From JANXUC01 sp043782485 (GTDB lineage: Bacteria > Acidobacteriota > Terriglobia > Terriglobales > Acidobacteriaceae), in NCBI GenBank assembly GCA_043782485.1, contig JAYWAL010000101.1, positions 1 through 64,000 on the forward strand: a stretch of DNA of 64,000 nt, in the 5' to 3' direction. Below, piece by piece: positions 26,325-35,298 of the stretch. A program made the position numbers and the translations under genes. Each line of letters begins with the position of its first letter. Position 1 is the first letter of the stretch. Below the pieces are notes generated by a model that was not told the origin of the DNA, did no database searches, and saw nothing but the letters and a program-made list of their open reading frames with translations.

Positions 26325-27875
26325 TCATACTTGGTCCGTCAGGCTCTCCGCCAATTCCGTGGTCTCCGCGGCTACCAATTCTCCAGATGCCAGGTCGCCT
26401 ACCTCATAGACGCGTCGCGTCTTCACCGCCCACAACAAGCCGACGCCATACACCAGCATTGCGATGGTTACCTCGGTCGCCAGCGGCAACAGTCGATGCA
26501 CCGGAAACCAGCGGTGCATCGCCAGCAGCACGGCCACCAGCGGCGCACAAAGGACTAAGGGCAAGGTGTAAGCCTCGCGCAGGAAAGTCCAAACGGGCAC
26601 GCCCAGCAACCGCGAAAGGTAACGCGGCGTAAAATACAGGGCCGTAAAGCTGAGGGGCACCGCCGTGCCAATCGCGTCACCAATCACGCCAATCTGGCGC
26701 ACCAGCACCACGCTCAAAATCAGGTTAGCCACGCCCTCAATCGAGGTGACCCAAGCCAGAGTCTTATGTTTGGCCATTCCATAAATAATGCGCGGCGTGG
26801 CATTTTGTGCCAGGATCAGAGTTGTTGGAAGTAGAACCACCAGCAGCACAGGATAACTGCCGGCGACGTACTTGCGTCCGACCCAGGCTTCAATGATGGC
26901 CTTGCCCAGAATAATTAAGATGGCAGTGACCGGGAAAATAACGAGCGCGCATGCGCGGTTTCCCGCAATAAATATCTTTCTTAGGCGCGTAAGGTCGCCT
27001 TTGGCATCCGACTGGCTGGACATGGGCAGGAAGACCTGCGCCAGACCGCTGACGACTTCACTGGCATAGTCGACGAGGCGACCGCCAATAGAAAATTGCG
27101 TAATCGCCGCGGAGCCGACAAATTTGCCGATAATCACCACATCGGTCTTAAAACGCAATTTATAAGCGATTTGGATAATGAAGGTTACGCCGCTATAGTT
27201 CGCCATCTCGCGAAATACGGAACGGTCCACATATTTCCAGCCGATGGGAATAGGCAGAATGCGAAACACCAGAAATGCCCGGGCCAGCGAACTGAGCAGT
27301 GGCAGCACGACCGTGATGGCGCCCACAGCCAAAAGCCCGTAGCCGCGTCGCAGCACCATGATGGTGAGGATGGCCCGAACTACAAGTGCCACTACATTGG
27401 TGAAGTTTAGGAGGTAGAACCGCTCCAAGCCCTCCAGGATTCCCGCGAAGATTCCCAAAGGAAATCCAAGGGCTACGGAGATACCGACGATCAGGAACAG
27501 CCAGCGCGCCTCAGGCAGGAAATCCGGCGGGATACGAAACATGGAGCCGACAAAGCGACTGCCCGCCAGCGTGACCAGAGTTGCTACCAGACCGATGCCG
27601 GTGTAAGTGGCCAGACTGGTATTAAAGAACTTAGCCAGCCCCTCTCGGTCCTCAACGGCTGTCAGCTTGGAGATGTAGCGAATTACCGAAGAACGGATAC
27701 CAAGATCAAAAATCCCGTAGTATCCCGTAATGGAAAAAATGAGGACCCAAATCCCGAAGGCCGCATCTCCCAGACGGTGGAGAATAAACGGCGAGAGAAA
27801 GAATCCGATGATGATGTTGACTCCAAGACTGAACCAACTGGAGCCAACGTTCTTGAGAATATCGAGCTTACGCAT
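26325..27875 (-). CDS. Polysaccharide flippase (Wzx-like, MATE/MOP superfamily)
   Basis: 516 residues, about fourteen transmembrane helices. The N-terminus (NVGSSWFSLGVNIIIGFFLSPFILHRLG) is typical of oligosaccharide flippases, with a charged cytosolic loop (KLTAVEDREGLAKFFN). It should move undecaprenyl-linked repeat units to the periplasm for the polymerase encoded at 21847. It lies on the opposite strand, convergent with the main operon (55-base gap), and heads toward the sulfotransferase copy 2 group with which it may share a transcript. Confidence 0.9.
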   Translation of the reverse strand: MRKLDILKNVGSSWFSLGVNIIIGFFLSPFILHRLGDAAFGIWVLIFSITGYYGIFDLGIRSSVIRYISKLTAVEDREGLAKFFNTSLATYTGIGLVATLVTLAGSRFVGSMFRIPPDFLPEARWLFLIVGISVALGFPLGIFAGILEGLERFYLLNFTNVVALVVRAILTIMVLRRGYGLLAVGAITVVLPLLSSLARAFLVFRILPIPIGWKYVDRSVFREMANYSGVTFIIQIAYKLRFKTDVVIIGKFVGSAAITQFSIGGRLVDYASEVVSGLAQVFLPMSSQSDAKGDLTRLRKIFIAGNRACALVIFPVTAILIILGKAIIEAWVGRKYVAGSYPVLLVVLLPTTLILAQNATPRIIYGMAKHKTLAWVTSIEGVANLILSVVLVRQIGVIGDAIGTAVPLSFTALYFTPRYLSRLLGVPVWTFLREAYTLPLVLCAPLVAVLLAMHRWFPVHRLLPLATEVTIAMLVYGVGLLWAVKTRRVYEVGDLASGELVAAETTELAESLTDQV

Positions 27876-27981
27876 CAGGTGCGAGCCGCAAATTCAGGAA
27901 TAAGTTGTGACAGCAAAAATGTTCCATCCAAAGATTGCGAAAATTCTAAGAACTTGCAAAACTCAAGGCGCGTCCCAGAGC

Positions 27982-28851
27982 TCATCGTGCGGGCCGCGGT
28001 AGCGCGGCATCCAGGTACGACCCAGCGGGAGTACCGGCCCCAGTCCCCGAATTGGTTTCGTAGCCTAGATACCGCATTGTCGGGCCCCAGGCCGTCTCGA
28101 TCTGCGCAATATGTTTTGCCGACAAATCGGATTTCCACCCCCCCGCCTTCGCACTTCCAACGAAGGGAATATCTTTACGTTTGCCTTTTGTCGTCACCCA
28201 CTCGTCTCCTTGTTTCTTTTCCAGTTCTCGCATGCGATCGGCGGAACCCTGCGCCACGCAGCGCGCCAACTGTTCCGCGGATACTACAAGCCCCAGGAAA
28301 CCCGCGACGCGAGCCAAGGCCGCTTCTGTATCGCGGAGCATGTCCTCGTAGCGCAACAGCAGAAAACCCGGAGTACCCTGCCGTGCCGCCAGCCAACTAC
28401 CAACGTTTTCTCCCCACGAGCCGTAAGTATTCAATTCGCCGGCAAGGAAGCGATTGACCCAGCCATCCAGCGTGTAGCCATCGCCGATAGCTCCGCGTTT
28501 CAGGAAGAAGCGGTATTGCGAAAGCACCACGTCCCGAGGATCCCGCACGACATAAACCACCTTGCGATAACGCGCGTCGAAGTATTCATGGCTCTTAATC
28601 AGACGAGGCCGCGGATGCCTTCTCAAATCCCGTTTTGAACGTGAAGAGATCGAAGGCAACAGCCGGTCAATATTCGTAAAATCCACCGTGTCGTTCGGAT
28701 GCGTAAGCGCCGCCAACAAAAATCTGGCCCAAGTGCTGCCAGACTTCGGGTACGACACTAGAAACGTATCGTCCGGTTGGACGAAAAAATTGCGCCCGGC
28801 TACGTCTTTCCCAAGCACGTACTTCGCGACGTGTGTGATTTTTTTCAGCAC
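27982..28851 (-). CDS. PAPS-dependent sulfotransferase family protein, copy 2
   Basis: 289 residues. This is a classical Sulfotransfer_1 layout: 5'-PSB loop SYPKSGSTWARFLL (about 33-46), 3'-PB segment VRDPRDVVLSQYRF (about 103-116), LRYEDM, and a C-terminal FVGSAKAGGWK resembling the RKGxxGxWK motif. No signal peptide or membrane helix. It belongs to a different subfamily from the protein at 25241, suggesting two distinct sulfation positions or acceptors. It sits 106 bases upstream of the flippase on the same strand. Confidence 0.9.
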   Translation of the reverse strand: MLKKITHVAKYVLGKDVAGRNFFVQPDDTFLVSYPKSGSTWARFLLAALTHPNDTVDFTNIDRLLPSISSRSKRDLRRHPRPRLIKSHEYFDARYRKVVYVVRDPRDVVLSQYRFFLKRGAIGDGYTLDGWVNRFLAGELNTYGSWGENVGSWLAARQGTPGFLLLRYEDMLRDTEAALARVAGFLGLVVSAEQLARCVAQGSADRMRELEKKQGDEWVTTKGKRKDIPFVGSAKAGGWKSDLSAKHIAQIETAWGPTMRYLGYETNSGTGAGTPAGSYLDAALPRPAR

Positions 28852-29013
28852 CGCGTAGATACTCCCTTGTCCGCGACGGTGTCGCGGCGATTTGGGTGGA
28901 TACTCAGGGCGGGAAATGCAGCAGCCCGCAAGCGTGCGGGATCGCTTGTCGTCTTGGACTCACAACCCAAGAACCCATTCAGTCTAGCCTAGTCCAGCGG
29001 CAGCTTCAACGTC

Positions 29014-29107
29014 CGAACGATCAGCGCCCGAAAAATCAGGGCCCGAAAGATCAGCGCCCGAAAGATCAGCGCCCGAACGATCAGGGCCCGAACGATCCCG
29101 CCCGAAC
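29014..29107. repeat. 15-bp tandem repeat (five full copies plus partial)
   Basis: Units such as CGAAAGATCAGCGCC run head to tail with one- or two-base differences, in the gap between the sulfotransferase (start 28851) and the beta-helix gene (stop 29139). There are no spacers, so it is not a CRISPR array. It is one of several period-15 repeats in the window. Confidence 0.85.
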
Positions 29108-29138
29108 CCAAGTCGATTCGGGAAAATTTCGCTGTCGG

Positions 29139-30905
29139 CTACCGCACGTCCTTGGTCGCAGCCTCAATCGCGTCCACATCCGCTCCTACATCCTTGTGGT
29201 CAGTGCCGAAATTCCGGTACGGGCTATCCGCGTGCAAACGGTAGTCCATGCCCCGCTCCGGGTCCGCCGCGCGCAGCCCAACATCGCCAATCTTCTTGAC
29301 CAGCGCGTTCTTTCCGGGCCATTTGTTGCTCCCTCCCAGAATGACGTTTCCGGTAACTTTGGAATTGGCAAAGCAACTTTCAAACACTCCCGCTGGCCCC
29401 TGCACTTCTGGCCGGAAAGCGCAATTCTGCGCCCCGCCTCCGGTGATCATAATCTGCTGTTTCCCCGCTCCCAGCAGGCTGTTGGTGAGCGTAAAGTTCG
29501 CCATTTTTGGCTCGTCCGTATGGGCACCCAGCAAAAAAAGCGCTCGAGTGGCCTGTCCCGTAATGTGGTCCAAAGAAATGTCATGCACGGTCACATGCGT
29601 CGACAAGATCTCAAACAGAATTCCGTTCCCGTGCAGCCTTTCGCCATCCAAATCTTCAATCAACACATCGTGGATGCTATATCGTCCACCATCTTTGGCG
29701 AAATATCCCCGGTCGGATTTGGCATTCGCCATCTGGAATCCAGCCGCCACATTTTTAATTCTGGAATTCCGTATGGTCACATCCACCACCCGGCAATCCG
29801 GGCAGGCGTTATCGCCTTGGTTCCGCGGTGTGAGCAACACGGCAAAGCCCTCCTGAGAAAAGCCGCCCCAGCAGTTCTCCAGCACGTTGTTTTCAAACAG
29901 CACGCGTTCAGCGCTTTTCAGCTCGAATATATTCTTGACGATAAACGGGGACCCTCCCGTGCTGCCCACAAACCCCGCATTTTCCTTCATCCAGGTCAGC
30001 GGTCGGAACAGATGATTCCGGCGGATCTCAATGTCATGCGGCACCACCGTCGCCGCCCCGCCTCCGAACATGATCACCTCTCCGGAGGCCTCGAGAAAGT
30101 TATCCTCAATCTTGTAAGGACCCATCGGGCTCGTTCCCAGCCCCCCGCTGATTGTCTGCGCATCCGTGCACGTGCCGGTTCTGGCAATGCAGTGGAAGTC
30201 GGAAAAGTAGGAGTCCACAATGGCCACATCGGTACTTCCGCCCAGTCCGATGCCCCGGGTTGTTTCACTCTGCGCGGTGCCATGGATCCACACCCGATCA
30301 AACACCAGATGTGCCACTGTTGCCGTGCCCTCAATCGCAATCAGGCTCGAAACCGGATCCTCCGATGCCGTCCGCGTGATCTCCAGCCCCAGGAACCGGT
30401 AGTGGTTTGCCCCGGGCGCAAAATCGATGGGTCCTTTGCCTCGCTTGGGGAACTCAATCCGCACCAGCACGTTTTTCGGCGTTGCACAGGCGTAGGCTGG
30501 CCGCCCAGGTAGCGACGCAATCCCGGCATAGCAGGGCGTCAGGCGGGCACCTTCCGGTGGCAGGGCGGAATTGGGTGCGCTGGTGCGGACCACGATCCAG
30601 TGGGCATCGTCGCAGTGCTTCTCCGGTACCAGGAAGTGGCCCGTAAACACAGCTCCAGCTTCCAGTTGCAGCGTGTCCCCGCAGGCGGCGTCATTGAGCG
30701 CCTTTTGCAGGTCATCGGACGCCTTCACTGTCTTAGACTTGCCCGGTGCTGGCGTGTCCAGCAGGGAACTCTTCACCTTCGCGCGCGGCAACTCGGCTGG
30801 GCCGTCAAAGGCTCCGGCATCTGCTCCGACAGCGGTCTTTAACGCAATGAAAATAAAGGAGATAACAAGAAAACTGGGCCAGCTTCCGCGATCGAGTCTC
30901 TTCAT
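29139..30905 (-). CDS. Secreted right-handed beta-helix (pectate-lyase-like) protein
   Basis: About 588 residues from ATG 30905; a TTG nine bases earlier is possible. The N-terminal signal anchor ends near AVGA. A conserved opening segment (FDGPAELPR) leads to a CGDTLQLEAGAVFTGHF strand pattern and then many short beta-helix coils with N/D-rich turns (NHYRFLGLEITRT, IEDNFLEASGE, IEIRRNHLFRP). The closest relative in the window is the C-terminal 590 residues of the protein at 31002. Such folds are lyases, epimerases or passive glycan binders; no catalytic set was identified. A polymer-modifying or surface-binding role fits the locus. Confidence 0.8.
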   Translation of the reverse strand: MKRLDRGSWPSFLVISFIFIALKTAVGADAGAFDGPAELPRAKVKSSLLDTPAPGKSKTVKASDDLQKALNDAACGDTLQLEAGAVFTGHFLVPEKHCDDAHWIVVRTSAPNSALPPEGARLTPCYAGIASLPGRPAYACATPKNVLVRIEFPKRGKGPIDFAPGANHYRFLGLEITRTASEDPVSSLIAIEGTATVAHLVFDRVWIHGTAQSETTRGIGLGGSTDVAIVDSYFSDFHCIARTGTCTDAQTISGGLGTSPMGPYKIEDNFLEASGEVIMFGGGAATVVPHDIEIRRNHLFRPLTWMKENAGFVGSTGGSPFIVKNIFELKSAERVLFENNVLENCWGGFSQEGFAVLLTPRNQGDNACPDCRVVDVTIRNSRIKNVAAGFQMANAKSDRGYFAKDGGRYSIHDVLIEDLDGERLHGNGILFEILSTHVTVHDISLDHITGQATRALFLLGAHTDEPKMANFTLTNSLLGAGKQQIMITGGGAQNCAFRPEVQGPAGVFESCFANSKVTGNVILGGSNKWPGKNALVKKIGDVGLRAADPERGMDYRLHADSPYRNFGTDHKDVGADVDAIEAATKDVR

Positions 30906-30951
30906 AAGCGTCAATACCCTTGCAAAAAGACTATCACGCGCTGGGCACGTA

Positions 30952-30980
30952 AAAACGCCAGCCTAAGGGGCTGGCGTTTT
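30952..30980 (-). terminator. Rho-independent terminator after the large beta-helix gene
   Basis: A perfect 12-bp stem (AAAACGCCAGCC / GGCTGGCGTTTT) with a five-base loop. Read on the minus strand it ends in a T-run. It lies 21 bases after the stop at 31002 and separates the two beta-helix genes. Confidence 0.88.
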
Positions 30981-31001
30981 GGTGTGTCAGCTGGGAAAGG
31001 C

Positions 31002-33680
31002 CTAGTAGACGCCTTGAATCGCAGCCAGGATGCCAGCCACGTCCGCGCCCATGTCCTTGCCGTCCGAGGCGGCGCTCTTCAGAACCGAACCCGCCTTCAA
31101 TCGGTAGTCGCCTCCGTTGCCATTGTTGAAGTTTACGAATCCGACCGAATTCCCATCCGCCGCCATGGAATTGCCGCTCGGCCAGGACGAGGCCGGGAAT
31201 TGGCTCGGCACGCCGATCAGCGTATTCCCGCTGAAGCTGTAGTTGCTAAAACAGCTGTTCAGCACAGTCGCGGGCACGCGGGGGTTGTAAGCGCAGTTTG
31301 CCGATCCGCCGCCGATTGTCCAGATCGGGTTGATTCCCGTGGTCACAATGCTGTTGGAAAACACGAAGTTCGGCATTTTGGGCGACGTAACGTTGCCCAA
31401 ATCAAACAGCATATGCGCAGGGAACGCGGTAATGTGGGTCAGTTGGACACTGGCCAGCAGGGGAGAGCCGGGGGCAGTCGAGACCTGCGCCAATTGGCCC
31501 TGTCCTTTGTACTTCACGTCGTCGATGTCATCCAGCACCACATCGTGGATGCTATAGCGCTGTCCGGCGAACGCTGCTCCACCGGTATCCGACGCGGCAT
31601 TGGCGATTTGGAAGCCGCCGCCAATGTGGCTGAACGTGCTGAATCGGATAGTCACGTCGGTGACTTGGCAGCTAGGGCAGAGATTGCCTTTGGGGGAGGA
31701 TTGGTTTTTCGGAGTCAACACAACGCTAAACCCACTTTGCGAGAAGCCGCCCCACGAGTTTTCCGCCACATTGGCTTCAAACAGCACGCGCTGTGCATTC
31801 TTCATTTCCATGTGGTTCTTTACCGCGAACGGGTTGCCATGGTTTCCCAAAACAACACCAGCGTGGCCCGCCATCCAGGTCAGTGGTTTGAAGAAATGGT
31901 TGCGTACAATCTCGATGTCCGTGGGAGTAGTCGTAGCCGCCCCACCGCCGAACAGGATAGTTTCGGCCGAAGACTCCAGGAAGTTGTTCGCGATCTTATA
32001 CGGTCCACCGGGTGCCGAACCCAGGCCGCCCGACAAGGCCTGCGCGTCAGTGCAGGTGCCGGTTCTGGATTCACAGTGGAAATCGTTGAGGTAGGAATCC
32101 ACCAGAGCCACGTAGGTCAGGCCGCTCAGGTAGATGCCGCGGGTCGTGTCGTCTCGCATCGTTCCATGGATCCAGACGCGGTCGAAGATAATATGGTCGC
32201 CCGTCGCGCCCGCCGTGGGGAATACCAGGTTGCCAATGGCACCGGCATTCGCCTGCCGCGTCACTTCCAGCCCTAGAAAGCGATAGTGGTTCGCTCCCGC
32301 CGCCAGTGCGATTGGACCGGAGCCGGTCTTCACTCCCATGACCAACTTGGCCATCACATTTTGCACAGAAGAGCAGTTCAGTGCTGGGCGTCCCGGAAGC
32401 GAGGCAACGCCGGCAAAACAAGGGGAAATGCGCGTTCCTTCGGGCGGCAGACTGGAATCCGGTGCCGAGGTGCGAACGACGATCCAGTGCTGATCGTCAC
32501 AGTGCTTTCCAGGAAACGACCAAACGCCCGTAAAGGTGGTTCCCGCTTTCAGGCTAATGGTGTCACCGCAGGCGGCGGAGTTCAAGGCCGCTTGGAGTGT
32601 TGAATCAGTGGCTACCGGCCAGTTCTTTCCGTTGGCGGGGGTGTTGGCCAACGCACTCTGGACATAGACTCGCGGCAGTTCCGCCGGACCGTCAAACTTG
32701 CCGTTGACATTTGCCGTATTCACCGCCAGGAGCATGGTCGCGGAAGCTGTGTTGGCCGCAGCGTCCGTTACCGTGGCGTTAAAGCTGAAGGAGCCCGTTT
32801 TCGAAGGTGTGCCGCTGAGCATCCCGGCCCCATTCATGGACAAGCCCGCTGGCAGAGTTCCGGTCGTGAGCTTCCACTGATAAGGCTGAGAACCGCCAGT
32901 CGCCGAAAGGCTGGCCGAATAAGCCGCTCCCTGGGCCGCATCAGGCAGACCGCCGGCGGAAACCGTGAGCTTGGAGGAAGTGCCCGCCACGATGGCGATG
33001 GTCGCCGAGGCGGAGGCATCTGGTGCCGCGGCGCTGGTCGCAGTGATGGTTGCTGTGGTGTTGCTGGCGACCGTCGGTGCCGTGAACAGGCCGCTGGTGG
33101 AAACGGATCCCGCGCTGGCGCTCCAGCGCACTTGCGAATTGCTTTTGCCGCGGACTTCCGCAGAAAGCTGCTGCGTAGCGCCCGAGGCCACCGTTGCGCT
33201 GGCAGGGGACACCGTCACGACCACACCGGCGGTCTTCGGTTCAACCTTCAGACGCAGACCAACTTCGCTACCCCCGCTCCAATCATGATTGGAGGCACGA
33301 ACCGTGAATTCGCTGGTGCCCGCGTGTGCCGGAGTGCCTTCAATGGCACCAGTCGTCTGGTTTAGGGTCAGTCCCACCGGCAGGGAGCCGACGCGAACCA
33401 AAAAGTGATAGGGAGCGCGTCCGCCGCTGGCGGTGATTTTCCCGCGATAGCGCGAACCCTGGGTGCCATTGCCTACCTGCGCGGTGACGGTGATCGGACT
33501 CTTCGACTTGGCTTGCGTGGCCGAGTTGGCCGACTGGGCCTGACTCAAAGGACCGCAAGCGGTGGTAAGGGTAGCCAAGGTCACGAGGAATACGACGGAT
33601 GCAATGATAACGCCGTTTGCCCGCGAGCCCGTTAGGCCGAACTTGGAGGAACCGTTTCCGGCCGAAAAATCGTTAGGCAT
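31002..33680 (-). CDS. Large lipoprotein with Ig-like domains and C-terminal beta-helix
   Basis: 892 residues. ATG 33680 has TAAGGGGAG just upstream. A hydrophobic segment ends in a lipobox-like LTTACG, though it is preceded by a long (about 23-residue) N-region, so lipidation is not certain. Then come a putative-Ig (He_PIG-like) repeat (GLTLNQTTGAIEGTPAHAG), a Big_2-like domain (VSPASATVASGATQQLSAEV), a second He_PIG-like repeat and, from about residue 330, a beta-helix paralogous to the protein at 29139 (same FDGPAELPR entry). It looks like a surface adhesin or glycan-active protein; no catalytic residues were identified. Confidence 0.8.
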   Translation of the reverse strand: MPNDFSAGNGSSKFGLTGSRANGVIIASVVFLVTLATLTTACGPLSQAQSANSATQAKSKSPITVTAQVGNGTQGSRYRGKITASGGRAPYHFLVRVGSLPVGLTLNQTTGAIEGTPAHAGTSEFTVRASNHDWSGGSEVGLRLKVEPKTAGVVVTVSPASATVASGATQQLSAEVRGKSNSQVRWSASAGSVSTSGLFTAPTVASNTTATITATSAAAPDASASATIAIVAGTSSKLTVSAGGLPDAAQGAAYSASLSATGGSQPYQWKLTTGTLPAGLSMNGAGMLSGTPSKTGSFSFNATVTDAAANTASATMLLAVNTANVNGKFDGPAELPRVYVQSALANTPANGKNWPVATDSTLQAALNSAACGDTISLKAGTTFTGVWSFPGKHCDDQHWIVVRTSAPDSSLPPEGTRISPCFAGVASLPGRPALNCSSVQNVMAKLVMGVKTGSGPIALAAGANHYRFLGLEVTRQANAGAIGNLVFPTAGATGDHIIFDRVWIHGTMRDDTTRGIYLSGLTYVALVDSYLNDFHCESRTGTCTDAQALSGGLGSAPGGPYKIANNFLESSAETILFGGGAATTTPTDIEIVRNHFFKPLTWMAGHAGVVLGNHGNPFAVKNHMEMKNAQRVLFEANVAENSWGGFSQSGFSVVLTPKNQSSPKGNLCPSCQVTDVTIRFSTFSHIGGGFQIANAASDTGGAAFAGQRYSIHDVVLDDIDDVKYKGQGQLAQVSTAPGSPLLASVQLTHITAFPAHMLFDLGNVTSPKMPNFVFSNSIVTTGINPIWTIGGGSANCAYNPRVPATVLNSCFSNYSFSGNTLIGVPSQFPASSWPSGNSMAADGNSVGFVNFNNGNGGDYRLKAGSVLKSAASDGKDMGADVAGILAAIQGVY

Positions 33681-34050
33681 ACACTCCCCTTACCCGTACT
33701 GAATTTTTGGGGGAACTCACGGTAGGAGTTCTTGAAAACGACTGTATTTCCGGATAGCACAATCGGGTAGGTCTCAGTAGGACACGCAGGGGGATTTCGT
33801 TAGGCCATGTACCATCGGTTTACGACCTAATTACTTCGGTGTTGTTTCTGGAAATAGCGGTTTAGCGGCAGATGCCTATCGCCTAAATGCCGTGCTCAGC
33901 AGGCTATTCAAGGTATTGCTGGGTTTTGCCCGGATGCGGCAGCCCACCCAATCGCTGGCTGGTCGGCGCTGGGAATCGCCGGGGATTCCTATGTCCCTAT
34001 GGTTAGATTCCGCGCTTGCAGAGGTTTTTCAGTTTTGCCGCGTTGGCGAT
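33681..34050. other. Gene-free stretch between beta-helix and GT4 genes
   Basis: About 370 bases. No gene, RNA, palindrome copy or sigma-54 spacing match was found on the minus strand. It presumably holds the promoter of the gene at 33680 and the 3' end of the glycosyltransferase transcript. Confidence 0.4.
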
Positions 34051-35256
34051 TTATTTTGCGGATTGGCGAGTTTTTTCCAAAACTTCCACAAATTGACGCG
34101 TAATCACCGGCCAATCATACTTGCGCGCGGTCGCCGCCGCTGCCGCTTCGTAGCGCCGCCGTGCGGTTTCGTCTTGCAGAAGAAGGATGATCGCCTTGGC
34201 AAAGGCCGTTGGATCGTCGGCCAGAATGATGTCCTGGCCGTGGGTCACGTCTAGGCCCTCGGCACCAATGGTGGTTGAGACGGTCGCTTTGCCCACGGCC
34301 ATCCCCTCATAAATCTTGATTCGCGTTCCTCCACCGATCCGCAGCGGCACCACAAATACGGAAGCCCTGCGCAGGTAGTCAACCACCGATGGAACCGTTC
34401 CAGTAACCTCCACGCTGTTACTGGCCAGATTCTGCACCCGTTGGTTAGGCCGGCGGCCCACGATCAGGAAGCGTGCCCCAGGGATCTGAGCCAGCACCTG
34501 CGGCCACACTTCCTGACAAAAGTATTCGACGCCATCAATATTCGGTTCCCAGTCCATGGATCCGGTGAAAACCACGTCCAGCCCACTGGGCCGGAGATTC
34601 GGATCGTACTGGAACATTTTTAAATCCACGCCTGTCGGGACCACGCTGATGCGGTCCGGGGAGACCATTCCACTCATACCATTCCGGTCTACGTCGGAAA
34701 CCGCGATGGTGTGATGGAAGCGGCGCACCTGTTGTGGCTCGAAGCGGCGCATCTTGCGGTATTCAATCTTCGAGATCAGCCGCTCCACCCACTCCACCTC
34801 AACTTCGGCCTTGCGCTTCCACAAAATCGTTTCGACGTTGTGCTGGAATAGCGCGGTGGGGATGGTCAGGTTTTCCGGAAAATTCAAAGAAGACGCCAGA
34901 AAATCGCAAACGGCCACATCAAAGCGTCGTTCCTGGAACCACCCAGTCACCATCTGACGCACGCGAGGGTCGGTAAACTTTGTCACTGGATAGGGTGCTA
35001 GCTGAGGAAATCGCCGCACATAGTCAAGGCGGCGTTCCAGGGGCGTCGTATCGGGCGCACCGGTGTGCAGGGTGATCGTTCCAGGAAGGTGCTGGACGAT
35101 GTCGCGCTCGTAGGCCTCATCCCGCAGTCCGCCGTAGTAGGACAGATACGTGAGCTCATGCTCGGCGGAAAGGCAGCGCAGAATGTTGTAAGTCCGCAGC
35201 TGTCCGCCGCTGTCGAGCGGCAGCAGTTTTCCCGGCTTCACCCAAAGTATTTTCAC
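34051..35256 (-). CDS. GT4-family glycosyltransferase (exosortase-associated type)
   Basis: 401 residues. The GT-B fold opens with KILWVKPGKLLPLDSGGQLR, typical of the PEP-CTERM-associated transferases. Donor-site motifs are VPTGVDLKMF, VFTGSMDWEPNIDG, FLIVGRRPNQRV and RIGGGTRIKIYEGMAVGKATVST. No membrane helix. It probably adds a hexose or uronate to the lipid-linked unit. It lies 42 bases downstream of the AlgD-like gene and is probably cotranscribed with it, which suggests the donor made by that enzyme may be its substrate (inference). Confidence 0.9.
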   Translation of the reverse strand: MKILWVKPGKLLPLDSGGQLRTYNILRCLSAEHELTYLSYYGGLRDEAYERDIVQHLPGTITLHTGAPDTTPLERRLDYVRRFPQLAPYPVTKFTDPRVRQMVTGWFQERRFDVAVCDFLASSLNFPENLTIPTALFQHNVETILWKRKAEVEVEWVERLISKIEYRKMRRFEPQQVRRFHHTIAVSDVDRNGMSGMVSPDRISVVPTGVDLKMFQYDPNLRPSGLDVVFTGSMDWEPNIDGVEYFCQEVWPQVLAQIPGARFLIVGRRPNQRVQNLASNSVEVTGTVPSVVDYLRRASVFVVPLRIGGGTRIKIYEGMAVGKATVSTTIGAEGLDVTHGQDIILADDPTAFAKAIILLLQDETARRRYEAAAAATARKYDWPVITRQFVEVLEKTRQSAK

Positions 35257-35298
35257 GACAGTATTTTCACGGCAGTATCTTCAGGATCGTGCCCGCTG

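Noticed and set aside
29014..29107. CRISPR-like array
   Set aside because: Units are 15 bp and contiguous, with no spacers and no cas genes.
28896..30512. Long plus-strand open frame (538 codons)
   Set aside because: Antisense to the beta-helix gene at 29139, which has a signal peptide and a clear fold; the plus frame gives no recognisable protein.
30984..32276. Plus-strand open frame of 430 codons
   Set aside because: Antisense to the large beta-helix gene and begins inside its terminator region.
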